Below are positions 36,560-47,733 of a DNA stretch of 64,000 nt, piece by piece; the stretch's first letter is position 1, and each line of letters starts with the position of its first letter. The translations under genes were made by a program, and so were the position numbers. The DNA is from Austropuccinia psidii. Taxonomy: Eukaryota; Basidiomycota; Pucciniomycetes; Pucciniales; Sphaerophragmiaceae. Below the pieces are notes generated by a model. That model did not search any database and had not been told where the DNA came from. It worked only from the letters and a program-made list of their open reading frames with translations. The DNA lies in assembly GCA_023105745.1 (NCBI GenBank), contig JALGQZ010000002.1, positions 42,267,997-42,331,996 of the forward strand. The letters are read 5' to 3'.

Positions 36560-37053
36560 CTAAAAAAGACAAATAAATATAAGTCTTTTTATATCAAAGT
36601 GTTATTTTTGGTAAGATATGGCAATTTTCCACGTAAAAATTGCTTTTATATCTTTTTTTAAAGAAAAAATGGAAAATAATCAAAGAAATGAAATTAAAAT
36701 GAATAAAATAACTTTTTTATTGGTTTTTAATATTTTTATTAATTTTTTATGTTTTTATTTTTAAAGAATAAGATAAAAATGAATATGATTCTTTTATCAA
36801 ATTAATTTATAATATAAAATTATTTTTAATTTATAAAATATCTTTTTTAATCACTAGAGTCACTCAAAGGAAGTTTTTGCAAGCCTAAGGATGTGAAAAA
36901 CCATGTGTAAGACAGTACAACTGCTTTCCAAATGCCTCATGAGCTTTTAAAATCAATAAATATAAAATTATTATATAATTTTATGATTATAAGTATAATT
37001 TATTATTGGATAAGCCCAATTAGAATCTTTTTAAAGGTCTTTTAGAGTAAATA

Positions 37054-37070
37054 TCACGGCCAGGCCCCCA
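37054..37070 (-). other. Primer binding site of element C
   Basis: The minus strand reads TGGGGGCCTGGCCGTGA, two bases inside the 5' LTR. Sixteen of 17 bases match element B. Confidence 0.65.
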
Positions 37071-37072
37071 AA

Positions 37073-39043
37073 TGTAAGGTTTGACTATGAAACAATAAGT
37101 AAAAATTACTAATATTTTACTTATTGTACTATGAATGTCCTTATAAATGAAATAAATAAGATAAAAATAATTATAATAATAAAGATTATCATAATTATGG
37201 CGTAAAAATAATTATATTATTAATAAAATATGATAATATAATTTATATTATGAAATATAATATAATATAATAAATATATTAATATATTTGATAGCTCTTT
37301 TATTATTGTTACAAACAAATAATAAAGGCTTAAGAAATTGTTTTTTATTAATAAAAAACAATTAATAACAATAATATTACCAATATTAAAGTTAAAAATT
37401 AATATAAATACTATTTATATTAATTAAAGAATTATTAAAAGAATGATAAAGAGAAAATTATTATAATAAGAGAAAATAACCTACTTTTAATACTTAATAT
37501 AATAATTTTGAGATATTTTACACCAAATAATGTAAATACAACTTATACAAATTGTATTTACAATAAAAAATAGAGAAATTAAAAATATTCTGGATTTTTA
37601 TGTGGAAATGAGGTTTTAGAGAGATTTTTAACAAAAACAATTAAATAAATGGTTTAATCACGTCAAAATTGATGATTTTAATAAGATGATCTTTGGTCTT
37701 TGATAATATAAAAGTTTTATATATAAAGAATAAAGATGTTACATTTTAATTATATTGATTTAATGTTTTTGATGCGTCTGAGGGGAAAACAGAGTAAAAA
37801 GAGCTCTATTTATAGTAAATACCTCCATCCCAGAGTTCAACAGGCTTCTAGTAGACGTGTACTGATCATATCCACTGAAATTGATCAATATTTCAAGGTT
37901 TGGTGATGATTACATTATGATCAAACCATATTACATCATTATTACACCATTATTTAGAGTTATCACTATAACTCTAAGTTTGATGACGTCAAAGGCTTGG
38001 CAGAACCCCAAAATTCGTGGATTTTATTAGTTTTAATCATCAACTAATAGTATTCACCAATTTTATCACTCATATGACTGTTAAACTTAATTTAAGGTTA
38101 CAGTGAGTGATCATAAATGATCAAATTAAGCTCAAACTTTGATCCTTAATAACTTTTAAGATTTACACGCTAAATCAATTCAGAGGGGGAATTCCAATAG
38201 CTTGGCATAACCTCATTATGCTTCCAAGAGCATTTCATTACATCATCAAAACTCTATTTTTGATGATTTTTCTTGTAACTCATCTTTTCTGTTGAAATTT
38301 AATATTTTAAGCTTCAAACTATGATTTCAAGGGGTTATACCTTGAATATTATAATAAAAAATACATCATTCTTCACGAATGAACTAGTAGAATCCAACTG
38401 TCTTCTTTTTTTTAAGTTTGGACCACTTTCACAACAAAGTGGTCAACAGCTCTGTTGATTTTAATCAATAATTCCTTAGGGGTTTTAACCTTGTTTATAA
38501 CTTGTGAAATAAACTTCATTTCTATATTCCTACAGTAATCACGTGATGACTTTATTTTTGGTTAATCACTCTATCATGCATAATTCAAGAGATATTAGCT
38601 AAAATCCTTGAATATATGTGTTGACCAAAAGAGTGCATATATTCAGGTTAATTCCTTAAGTATTGATTTTGAAGCTTAGCTTATCAATTGTTTTATATGT
38701 GGAGTTTTATGGGGAGTCCAATGGTACCATTTATTTCACATGTTGTTTCATTTGCATTTTAAATAAATAAGGATTTGTGTTTTTTATAAGGTATTATTGC
38801 TTATAACTTATTAAATATTGACTTTACAGATATGCCATAAAAATGGTATATGTGTATTTTACCATGGGGAATCCAATGGTATAATTTATTTCACATTTTT
38901 ATTCATTGGTTTTTAAGTTAAACCAAGTTTTGTACCAATTTATGGTATTTTTATAGCTTTAAGGTACTTATTTTTAATGTATAATTATATTAAATATTTC
39001 TTGTGACCTTTTTGGGTATGTGGTTATATCTCAAAAGTTCAAA
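37073..39043 (-). repeat. 5' LTR of element C
   Basis: Starts TGTAAGG and ends at TTCAAA, decayed from TTCACA. The end was placed by alignment to 28447-30420. Confidence 0.88.
37805..37814 (-). promoter_or_regulatory. TATA box in 5' LTR of element C
   Basis: The minus strand reads CTATAAATAG, also found in the other LTR of C and in the inverted solo LTR at 53558-53567. Confidence 0.45.
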
Positions 39044-40417
39044 ACTCTAGATTCACTGTCTGATTAATGACCAGATCCTAAATTGGATTTATGTGGGTCG
39101 GAAGATGAAATAAGGGGTAAAATACTATAGTAATCTTTTGAGCTTGTAAAACAGCTCAGTATTATGATAAAATAGAGTGATATGAGATGAAATTTCTCCA
39201 AATGTATGGTAGTGAAATTCTATGAATAGTGGGAACCAAGTCTTTTGGAAGTCTAAGAAGGCTATTTTTAGGAGAATTCACCCAGCCTAATCTTGAACTC
39301 CTCCACCTTTGTCGGAAACCACACTGTAGGGCCAACCAGCATATAATGTGATATTTTCTTCATCTCAAAGGGGATCCATTTTACATGAGTAATCAGATTC
39401 AATAAAAATTTCCAAACCACTTTCATGCCCCCTCCCTATTGTCACACTCTGATGTTTAACCAAATTTCCATTTGATGCATCCAAATTCACAGGAATTCCA
39501 CATCTTTATAATGGTATATTTTCAAAGTATTATACACAAAAGATCCCTCACCTTTTCACAAAAGGAAAAAAATTCCCAATCATATTCTAACTGATCAAAA
39601 TACCCCCTTCACTCAAACCAAATACCAAGACCTTAGCTCCACTCAAATTCATTATGTAATAGAGTTATATAGTTAAATCTGTAATAAGGTTTACACCATG
39701 TACAATGTTGTTCCAAAATACTGTACATGTTTTAAGTTTCAATCCACTCAATTCAATGGTGGCACATCCCTAATGTAACCCCCCTCAATGGCCCAATACA
39801 CTTTATCTCCATGTGTAAATAAACTAAAATATGTACAAGCATTGAGTGGCAAGGCATTTCACCCAAGTAGACTCCTAATCAATTCCCCCATCAAGATGAG
39901 ACACCTTATGCTTTATCCCCTGAAACTGAGGCACCATTACAAATTGAATGAAATCCTCCACTGGCTTAAATAATCTCCCCCTTCATAAATAATCACTTAA
40001 CCTTTTTCCCAATTAATTAATCTCCTAAGAAATTGCACATCAACCATAGATATTTATAATAAAACCAACCTTATTCATGATTCCCGCAAGAATTTCGACC
40101 CCCTGCTATTCCCCAATGTGTATATGCATGTGTCAACACTTCTCATCTCAAACACACTCTTCTGCTGCTGTTGATAGGTGGTGAGCTGCCTTCACACCTT
40201 TCCAATATAAACAGCACATTAAAAAGCTCAAATCAGCAATTGATCCCAAATGTATTCCAAACATCCCTACCTCAGCATAGGGATCTGAGTACCAGCAAAT
40301 TCTATTGGATCAAATTTTCCCACCTGATTATTCTCAATTGATTCAAAGCACATTCTCATTTTCCCTGGTGGTTTATGCAAACATATTAAAATTTTTGTTA
40401 AAATTAAGGTGTTGTGT
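39044..40417. other. Unassigned AC-rich region
   Basis: Lies between elements C and D and includes the left target duplication of D (40413-40417). A 61-residue plus frame at 39788-39973 is the longest and is not recognised. I see no repeat or RNA gene in it. Confidence 0.3.
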
Positions 40418-41855
40418 TGTCAGGCTGAGTCTATGTTGAAGAGGTAATAAGGCTATTTACAACTAAAACTATGACTGTGACACGGTAAAAAATAGATTTT
40501 TAAAGATAAAAGGTTGATAAAAGATGATTGGATTGAGATTTTAAGGGCTTTACTATGGAAATATAGTGGTGGTGAGTGCTGCTGAAAGCCCAGGGTGCAG
40601 TTTTATCTGTTGGGTTACAATAATAAAGACTAAAATAATTAAGTTTATAATTATACCTGATTATTAACCAAGAGTAAAACTGTTTTTTACAGTTTACTAC
40701 GTAGGTTATTCAAGAGCAGGATGAGGAAAGGTTTTTGGCTGTGAAAAGCCCTCCTTTTATCCTGAAATTGAGGTGGAAAGGCTGCTAGACCTTTCCACGT
40801 AGAGGAAGTGAAGATTTTTCACTCTCTATGACAGGCTTGTGGTTTGCAAACAGCCTGTATACTCTGTATTGGGCTCAGATGTGGTTTTGAAACCACATCT
40901 GGGCGGAATTCACCAATACAGGGTGAAAATTTTCATCTGGGGACCTCACAGCCTGATTCTGACGTGTATGACGCGTAGAATGCTGTACAGAAACTGTATG
41001 GGACCCCAGTATTGACTGACATATGAGGTATTGAAGTAAAAACATGCTTCTTCATCTATTTGACACCTCATATTCATGGTTATGGGATATTATCCCATGG
41101 TAAGGCTGTATCTGACAGCAGGTGGGATTTTGACCTTAAAATGGTCATAACTCTGTCAGCTTTTGAGATATCAAGCTCAAAGTTGGTTCATTGAATAGCT
41201 CTGTATGAGATCTACACAATGGTACCCAACTTGACATGGTTATCATTAAATATGACAAAGTTATCCCATGTACAAGTATTGTTGTACATTGGCGTGGTCT
41301 GGGCAAAAGCTGTATTAAGCTTGTTTGGCCAATAACTTCTGTTGTAGTTGAGCTATGAGGAAATGGATGGCACCATCAGATAGCCCTGATTGTGCTCTTT
41401 CCAAAAAGACCCCACTTTAGGTATCTCACACTAAAACTGTAAAAGTTAGATGAGAGGTGAATGTTTTGTTCACCCTTATTTGGTCTGAATTTGACCATAA
41501 CTCAAGTAATACTGGTGCTAGCTCAGTTTGGCTAGCACCATTAGATAGCCCTGGCTTAGAGCTTCATTTTGAATACCTATTTGATGAGGTTAAGCCTCTC
41601 CTTCTAGATTTTAGATGAGAGGTGAAAATTAAGGTTTATGCTCAGCAATAACTTTGAGCAGGAATAACTTTGTTATTTCTTGTCCTATGGTGATGGGACT
41701 TATATTTTCAGAAAGAGGTGAGTTTCCTCTTTCCTTTGATACCTTTTGAGCTAATTTGGCTCAGCTCCATGTTTTGGTGGTATTTTGGCGATACCATTGG
41801 TTTATGGTATTTTAGCTGTCATGCTTGTGCTCTGGTTTTGAGTCACAGGCTGACA
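40418..41855 (-). repeat. 3' LTR of element D
   Basis: 1438 bp. It contains an inverted repeat with 11-bp arms and a 2-nt loop at 40877-40900. Degenerate repeated phrases (ATAACT..., TTAGATAGCCCT, TAGATGAGAGGTGAA) run through 41100-41700. Confidence 0.95.
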
Positions 41856-41872
41856 TACCCTCCCTCTAAAAA
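41856..41872 (-). other. Polypurine tract of element D
   Basis: The minus strand reads TTTAGAGGGAGGGTA directly before the LTR terminus. Confidence 0.7.
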
Positions 41873-41879
41873 AGGCTCA

Positions 41880-42072
41880 TCATTGATGAGACTGTTCAGT
41901 CCTCCTAGAGGCTCTGAATCTCCTTAGATGAAGGTTCCCATCTGGTATGGCATCCTCTGCCAACCATTTGTCTTTGTCAGCTGTCTGGTTCTTGAATCTG
42001 ACTAGATATTGTCTCTGATGCTTCCCATTAAGTCTGATTTTTCTGGCCCTGATGATTTTACTCACAGGTTCA
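41880..42072 (-). pseudogene. Element D chromodomain-like C-terminal tail, out of frame
   Basis: After the TGA at 42070-42072 the expected continuation is in another frame: [39 protein letters not shown]. This matches the same tail in element B and has the chromodomain pattern of a YLVRF strand followed by a W and a helix with L..F. Chromodomains of chromoviruses are thought to guide integration to marked heterochromatin. The break looks like loss of one or two bases near 42070, where B is continuous. Confidence 0.8.
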
Positions 42073-44556
42073 GGAGTCTTCTACTTCCACTATTTCTGGT
42101 GGAGTGATGTTTTTCTTCCTGGAGGGGAATTTATCCTCCTCTGTTTGGAAGTAAGGTTTGACCAGGCTTACTGGAAAGACTGGGTGTTTCCTAGAAAACT
42201 CCTCAGTGAGCTTGACCTCTACTGCATTCTTCCCTATCAACTTAATGATAGTGAAGGGCCCTACAAATGAGTCTCTCATCTTCTTGGGTCCTTTGAGATT
42301 GTTAAAGTTCAGTGTAGACACTAACACCTGGTCCCCTTCCTTGAAGTCAGGTTCCATATGTGATTTGTCCCACCTCTGCTTGTTATACTCTTTGGCCTCA
42401 GCTATGCATTTAGCAGCAGTATCACAGGCTTTCTTCCACATATCATGGAAGTCTTTGGCTGTGGGGTGGATGGTCAGAAGATTTTTCTTCAAGTGATCCA
42501 CAGGTAACAGGGGATTCCACCCTTTCTCTACCAGTGCAGGTGTTTTTCCTGTGGTAGAGTGCTGGCTTGTATTATAAGCCAGTTGGACTGCTGGTAAGAG
42601 GGTGACCCAATCATGGGTGTATCCCTCATGGTCCTTGTATTCCATGCCATAGGCACAGAACCTCCTGAGGATGTCCTCCATTGTTTGGATCATCCTCTCA
42701 GCTAGGCCATCTGTTTGTGGATGGTAAGCTGTGGAAAAAGCGAGCTTGGTGCCAAGCATGTCATATAAATTGGTCCAAAATTCAGATGTGAATTTTGGGT
42801 CCCTGTCACTAATTATGATCTTAGGGACTCCACAGGTGGATATGATGTTATTCCAAAATAACAGAGCAGTGTCCATGGCTGTGTCCTCTTTATGGCATGG
42901 TAGACATCTCATGCTCTTTCTGAACCTATCAACTATGATTAAGCAGGCATTGTAGTTTTCTTTGCCTCCTGGGACAAGTCCTGTGACCCAGTCCATGTTG
43001 ATGGTTTCCCATGGGTGTTTGGGTTCTTCTATGTGTTGAAGCAACCCACATTTCTTCCCATGCTTTCTATTTGCCTTTTGGCATCTTTCGCAAGTTTTGA
43101 TGTATTCACCCAACTCTTGCTCCCACTTGGGCCACCAAGCTGTGCTTGCTACCCTCTCTTTAGTCCTGTCCTCACTCATGTGTCCCATGTAGGGGCAGTC
43201 ATGGCATTCCTGCAGGATTAAAGAAATGTGGTCTCTGTCTATCACTGTGAGTGCACTGGTGTGCTTTTCTCTGTCATAAATCAGGCCATCTAGAAGGAAG
43301 AATTTATTGTCCTCATAGGCCCTCAACCAGGGTTCCTCCAGCTGGGTTTCCAGTTCTGGGCTCCTGTATTTTTGTTGGAGGAGTTGGAGTAGTATGCTAC
43401 ACTGTTTGTGTTTAGCATATGATTTCAGTACTGCATTGAAAAATTCATTGTGCAGTTCTGAGGAACTTATTCCCAGTATGGGGGTTTCTGTCCCTTCTGA
43501 ATCAGTGTTTCCACTGTCAAGGGTACCACTCCCTGGTGCCCATTCAGAGAATCTGAAGTTCTTCTTCCTATTTATTTCCATAAAATGGATAGGAATTTTT
43601 GCAGCAACTTCAGGGTCATAAGCTGGATTGCTTTTGACATTGTCCAGTGGCCATCTTCTAAGGCCATCTGCATTGGTATGGCTTTTACCTTCTTTGTATA
43701 TGATGGTCATGTTCCCTCTATACTCCTGGATGGCTATTTGCCATCTCAGCATGTGTCTATTAGTAGTCTTCATGTTTAGTAAAGACTTCAAGGCTGTGCA
43801 GTCTGTGTAGACTTCAAAGACTGCACCCTCCAAATAATAATGGAGTTTTTCTAGAGCCCAGACTAGACATAGACATTCTGTCTGGGTGGCCCCATACCTG
43901 GCTTCTGAATCTTTCAGCTTCCTGGAGATGTAACATATTACACCTTCTCTTGGTTCACCATCCACAATTTGTCTTTGGTGAAGGGCTGCTCCCAAGCCTT
44001 GGCTGCATGCTGCATCTATATATAACTTGAATGGTAGTTCAAAGTCAGGCAAGATGAGCACAGGTGAATTTGTGAGTTCATATTTTATCCTCTCATATGC
44101 ATCCCTCCTTTCCTTGGTTATTTCAAAAACTACATCCTTTGAGCATAACTTGTATAAACTACTAGTTATGTGGGCAAAGTTTTTGATGTGGTTTCTATAG
44201 TAGCTAGCAAATCCAAGGAAAGATTGCATCTCTTTGATGTTCTTTGGTACTGGCCTTTGCAGTACTGCTGCTACTTTGTTCTGGTCAATTGCCAGACTAA
44301 GGCCTGAGACTTTGTGTCCTAGAGCTAGTAGCTCTTGTTGGCCAAAATTACACTTTTTAAGTGAAATTTTCAGATTGATGGGTGTACATTTACTTAGCAC
44401 TCTGTCTATGTATTGTACATGGTCTTCCCATGTCTCTGAGTATATAATGATATCATCAATATATACTACCATCCAGCCTTCCATTATTTCTTCTTGAAAT
44501 ATGGTGTCCATCATCCTTTGGAAGTGGGCTGGTGCATTCTTGATGCCAAATGGCAT
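42070..44556 (-). CDS. Element D pol: RT (from fingers/palm), RNase H, integrase
   Basis: 828 residues beginning at MPFGIKNAP, a conserved RT block; the true gene starts upstream and is separated by one TAG at 44566-44568. The YIDD catalytic box is at residues 32-35. RNase H begins with [10 protein letters not shown] around residue 170. Integrase follows: an N-terminal zinc motif ending CERCQKANR, the catalytic D in NMDWVTGL, D in ISDRDPKF and E in GLAERMI. It copies the element RNA to DNA in particles and inserts it into the genome, here leaving 5-bp duplications. Whether readthrough of the TAG occurs is unknown; element B has a coding codon there (IYEYTR), so it is probably a mutation. Confidence 0.9.
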   Translation of the reverse strand: MPFGIKNAPAHFQRMMDTIFQEEIMEGWMVVYIDDIIIYSETWEDHVQYIDRVLSKCTPINLKISLKKCNFGQQELLALGHKVSGLSLAIDQNKVAAVLQRPVPKNIKEMQSFLGFASYYRNHIKNFAHITSSLYKLCSKDVVFEITKERRDAYERIKYELTNSPVLILPDFELPFKLYIDAACSQGLGAALHQRQIVDGEPREGVICYISRKLKDSEARYGATQTECLCLVWALEKLHYYLEGAVFEVYTDCTALKSLLNMKTTNRHMLRWQIAIQEYRGNMTIIYKEGKSHTNADGLRRWPLDNVKSNPAYDPEVAAKIPIHFMEINRKKNFRFSEWAPGSGTLDSGNTDSEGTETPILGISSSELHNEFFNAVLKSYAKHKQCSILLQLLQQKYRSPELETQLEEPWLRAYEDNKFFLLDGLIYDREKHTSALTVIDRDHISLILQECHDCPYMGHMSEDRTKERVASTAWWPKWEQELGEYIKTCERCQKANRKHGKKCGLLQHIEEPKHPWETINMDWVTGLVPGGKENYNACLIIVDRFRKSMRCLPCHKEDTAMDTALLFWNNIISTCGVPKIIISDRDPKFTSEFWTNLYDMLGTKLAFSTAYHPQTDGLAERMIQTMEDILRRFCAYGMEYKDHEGYTHDWVTLLPAVQLAYNTSQHSTTGKTPALVEKGWNPLLPVDHLKKNLLTIHPTAKDFHDMWKKACDTAAKCIAEAKEYNKQRWDKSHMEPDFKEGDQVLVSTLNFNNLKGPKKMRDSFVGPFTIIKLIGKNAVEVKLTEEFSRKHPVFPVSLVKPYFQTEEDKFPSRKKNITPPEIVEVEDS

Positions 44557-44565
44557 CCTGGTGTA

Positions 44566-47500
44566 CTAATGTATGCCCATATGGCATATTATTCTGAGCA
44601 ACTTCATGGAGTTTGGTTTAACTCCATTTTGGTGGAAGCCTTTCATACAATCCATCTTGGTTATGTATTTGGCTTTGACCAGCTTATCCAAGGCATGAGC
44701 TATCCTTGGTATAGGGTACCTGTCTGCTTTTGTGTAGTTATTCAGGGCTCTGAAGTCTCCACACAATCTAGACTTGCCATCATGCCAGGTGATCAGGACA
44801 GGAGTGGTGATTTCCACTATTTCATTATGTCCAATCTTCCTGATGACATACATGTCCAGGAGTTCATTGATGTGTTTTTCAATTTCTTTCCTGGTTTCCA
44901 GACTTGCTGGATAAGGAGGTCTCCTCAGCATGGGTGGATAAGGTCTTTCCACATCCAGATATAGTTCTATATCATGGCCTTTAATCTTGCCTAGTGGTTC
45001 TTCACCAATGGCAAATGCTGGCCTGTTTTTCCTCAGCATCTTCAGTAAACTTAGTTTTTGTTTACTGGTGAGGGTAGTGCTAAACTGTCCCTCCATGAAT
45101 TCCTTCAAGAGTTCTTCTAGTGGATCCTGTGAAGATATGTGGTATATATCAAGTGAAAATTTCTTTTCCTTGTTGGTACCAATGGTAATGTGCCTGTTTT
45201 TACTGTTGTAAATATCTATGCCATACATCCTCTGGTAATCTGTTCCCAGTAAAAACCCTTGGATGTGGGCATTTTCAAGCACTACAAACTCTGGGTTGAG
45301 TCTGATATTACCCTTCCTGTGGGGTATAATTATCTCTTTGATAATTGTCCCAATGGCAGTCATCTTCCCTGATGCACTTTTGAAGTTCTTTGCCTTAGTG
45401 GGCAAGAGCTGTTTTTCCCAGTTAGGGAAATGGTTATCCAGATAATTTCTGGCCACTATGGAGCAATGTGCTCCACTGTCAATGATCAGTGGGTGCTGAG
45501 CATTGTCAATACATACAGTCATTTTTGTGGCTGTTCCATGTATATATGCCATTCCTTTGGTTGGTGTAACCAGGAATGTCTGTGCATCTTGTGTGTGTTT
45601 GCACAAGTTCTTGTTGGCAGTGTCCTGTGGCATGCCTGCTTCCAACTGTATATCCTGGATTTCCAGTGGGGTTTCCTCTTGGTATTCCACTAGAAATTCC
45701 TCTCTTGGGTCTTGATCATCATCAGATGGTTCTCTGATGGCATCTCCCATAGAGTCTGATTCAGAATCCTCTGTTGGAGGTTCTTCTTCAGGGACTTTTT
45801 CTATAGCATAGACTTTTTTCTTTGCTTTTGGACAGTTGTTGGCATAGTGGTCTGTTGAACCACAATTGTGACAAGAATTCTTCTTCCTTGCCACTTCTGC
45901 CACTCTTTCTCTGGGTTTGTCTTTAAACTCCACCCTGAAAGGTTGTTTCTCTTTGAAACTACTGCTTCTATATGGGGTGAATTTCCCTATATTAGTCCTT
46001 TTCCTTATGTCTTGTAGGGTATTGGCTATGTCATCTAGAGTGCAATTTTGGTTGCATCTGCATTTCACTGCATGCTCTAATTCTCCTGGCAGTTGTGTCA
46101 GAAGTTTGTGATTTCTCATCTGGATGTTCATCTGAGGATCAATGGCTTTAAGTCTTTTAGACTGTCTGAGACACCACTCATATGGATCTTTGTCCACAGA
46201 GTATTTGTCATTTTCAAATGACATGGTTTTTTGCCATATCCAAGTTTCATTACTGTACTTTTGGATTATTTGACTCTTCCACCATGGCCAGTTTCTTCTG
46301 CCATGGATTTCTTTCATTTCTGTGTACCATATACTTGCATGACCTTTAAATGCAGTATTCAGTCTAGCAGTAATCCAGTAGTCTGGTATGCTGGGTACAT
46401 CAATGAAGAGTCCATCAATATAATTTATGAGTTCCATATGATCATATTCTCCTGATCCAGAGAATTTGGGCCAGTTTGAGGCTTCAGGAAGCTGTTTCAA
46501 GGCTTCCTTCTCTGAATAAGACATGCCATCTCCATCCTGGTATTGTGATGGAGATCTTGCCTTATTCAACAACATGGCATCTGGTTTGATGTCATCTGGT
46601 TGATATGGATTCTCCATAGCTTGGCCTTGTGGTTGGGGCTTCAAGCTATGATAGGCATTAAACAATTTGTTAATGTCTTGATCCAGACACTCCCTGTCCC
46701 TTGTGCTGTGGTGTTGTTCTTCAAAGACTTGGTTCAGTCTTTTGTTGGATTCTTCAGAGGCTTTGCTCAGTTGAGCATATCCTTCTTGAAGATTCTTAAC
46801 TATTTGTTCCAAGGAGGCTTGAGTTTGTCTCATCCTCTCTTGGCTAGCTTTAATTTCTGCAAATTGCTTTGCAGATTGTTCAGCATATTGGGACACTTGT
46901 AACCACAGTGTATCACTGTTGATGTTACTCTCAGATGTGACAATGTTATTTTCAGTCTGAGTGGGGGTAATGTTTCTATTACTAGGACTACTGATTCTAG
47001 AGTGGTTTACAACTACTTCTGGTTCTTGTGTACTTCCTTTACCAAATCCAACAGCTTCTGGATCATGGGGTCTGACTCTTTCCTCCTCTGGTTGAAGGAG
47101 GTTTTGTTCTTGCCCTTGTTTCCTTGTCTTCTCCTGGAAAATTCCTGGAATTGTGAAGAATGGTGACTCTTGGCCACTGATCTGCTGGTTTCTGAATGGT
47201 GTGAAGCCACTGGAGAGTTGATTTGGCCTGCTCCTTGTGAACCTGAAGGAATCTGAGTAGGCCCTGTCTGGGTCAACTGTTCTTCTATAGCTAGGATAGT
47301 GGCTTGATTCTCCCTTATCCTCTGTGCCCTTGCCTCCAGGAGTCTGTGCTGCCTGGTAGGATTCCAACCCTTGGTGATTACCATAAGGTCTTTGAAATCT
47401 ATCTCTTTGAGACAGATCTTCTGGCAACTTGATCCCAGTTCTGCCCAGTGAGTTGCTAGGTTGAACCTCTTGTTGTCCATGCTCCATTGAAATAAATCTT

Positions 47501-47733
47501 TGAGGAGTTGGTGGATCTGAAGAACTTGATCTATATCCTTCCAGTCCTCTGGTTTGAGGTTTCTGTTGAATTGGAGTGTGAATGGCAAGGTTGATATTAT
47601 CTCCCTCATTGTTTTGCCATCCACCACTGTGTCCAGGGTGTCCTCTTTCAGGTCTTCTGGTTCTGGACAATCCTCCTCTATCCTCTGGCTGGTTCCTTTG
47701 GAAGCCAAGGTCTCTGAGGTATACAGGGGACAT
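44566..47733 (-). CDS. Element D gag-protease-RT 5' part (ORF2)
   Basis: 1055 residues. The ATG at 47733-47731 lies inside ORF1 intron 2. Residues 1-240 overlap ORF1 in the -1 frame and are rich in Q, R, P and S. Residues about 270-360 are coiled-coil-like. The Gag core spans about 410-560 (GHASIWYTEMKEIHG). The CCHC knuckle CHNCGSTDHYANNC is at 621-634, the protease active site IIDSGAHCS at 751-759, and RT begins about 930. The frame ends in a TAG (44566-44568) within the RT block before [13 protein letters not shown]2 would be translated from RNA that keeps intron 2. No -1 frameshift signal of canonical form was found in the overlap. Confidence 0.88.
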   Translation of the reverse strand: MSPVYLRDLGFQRNQPEDRGGLSRTRRPERGHPGHSGGWQNNEGDNINLAIHTPIQQKPQTRGLEGYRSSSSDPPTPQRFISMEHGQQEVQPSNSLGRTGIKLPEDLSQRDRFQRPYGNHQGLESYQAAQTPGGKGTEDKGESSHYPSYRRTVDPDRAYSDSFRFTRSRPNQLSSGFTPFRNQQISGQESPFFTIPGIFQEKTRKQGQEQNLLQPEEERVRPHDPEAVGFGKGSTQEPEVVVNHSRISSPSNRNITPTQTENNIVTSESNINSDTLWLQVSQYAEQSAKQFAEIKASQERMRQTQASLEQIVKNLQEGYAQLSKASEESNKRLNQVFEEQHHSTRDRECLDQDINKLFNAYHSLKPQPQGQAMENPYQPDDIKPDAMLLNKARSPSQYQDGDGMSYSEKEALKQLPEASNWPKFSGSGEYDHMELINYIDGLFIDVPSIPDYWITARLNTAFKGHASIWYTEMKEIHGRRNWPWWKSQIIQKYSNETWIWQKTMSFENDKYSVDKDPYEWCLRQSKRLKAIDPQMNIQMRNHKLLTQLPGELEHAVKCRCNQNCTLDDIANTLQDIRKRTNIGKFTPYRSSSFKEKQPFRVEFKDKPRERVAEVARKKNSCHNCGSTDHYANNCPKAKKKVYAIEKVPEEEPPTEDSESDSMGDAIREPSDDDQDPREEFLVEYQEETPLEIQDIQLEAGMPQDTANKNLCKHTQDAQTFLVTPTKGMAYIHGTATKMTVCIDNAQHPLIIDSGAHCSIVARNYLDNHFPNWEKQLLPTKAKNFKSASGKMTAIGTIIKEIIIPHRKGNIRLNPEFVVLENAHIQGFLLGTDYQRMYGIDIYNSKNRHITIGTNKEKKFSLDIYHISSQDPLEELLKEFMEGQFSTTLTSKQKLSLLKMLRKNRPAFAIGEEPLGKIKGHDIELYLDVERPYPPMLRRPPYPASLETRKEIEKHINELLDMYVIRKIGHNEIVEITTPVLITWHDGKSRLCGDFRALNNYTKADRYPIPRIAHALDKLVKAKYITKMDCMKGFHQNGVKPNSMKLLRIICHMGIH

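Larger units (their letters stand above)
28447..39043 (-). mobile_element. Element C: Ty3/Gypsy chromovirus, family 1
   Basis: A full-length but decayed minus-strand element with LTRs of about 1974 and 1971 bp. Gene order is ORF1, gag, protease, RT, RNase H, integrase, chromodomain-like tail. The flanks are ATGCT and ACTCT, so no perfect 5-bp duplication remains. LTRs differ by a few percent by eye, more than B or D. At least six breaks interrupt its coding sequence. Confidence 0.92.

Noticed and set aside
44556..44568. Treating the TAG between gag-pro and RT of D as a programmed readthrough codon
   Set aside because: Element B has a coding codon at the same place and the stop falls inside an RT motif, not at a domain boundary.
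47013..47713. A -1 ribosomal frameshift joining ORF1 to gag-pol
   Set aside because: I looked for an X XXY YYZ heptamer in the ORF1 frame near the end of the overlap in B and D and found none shared. The ATG inside intron 2 explains ORF2 expression better.
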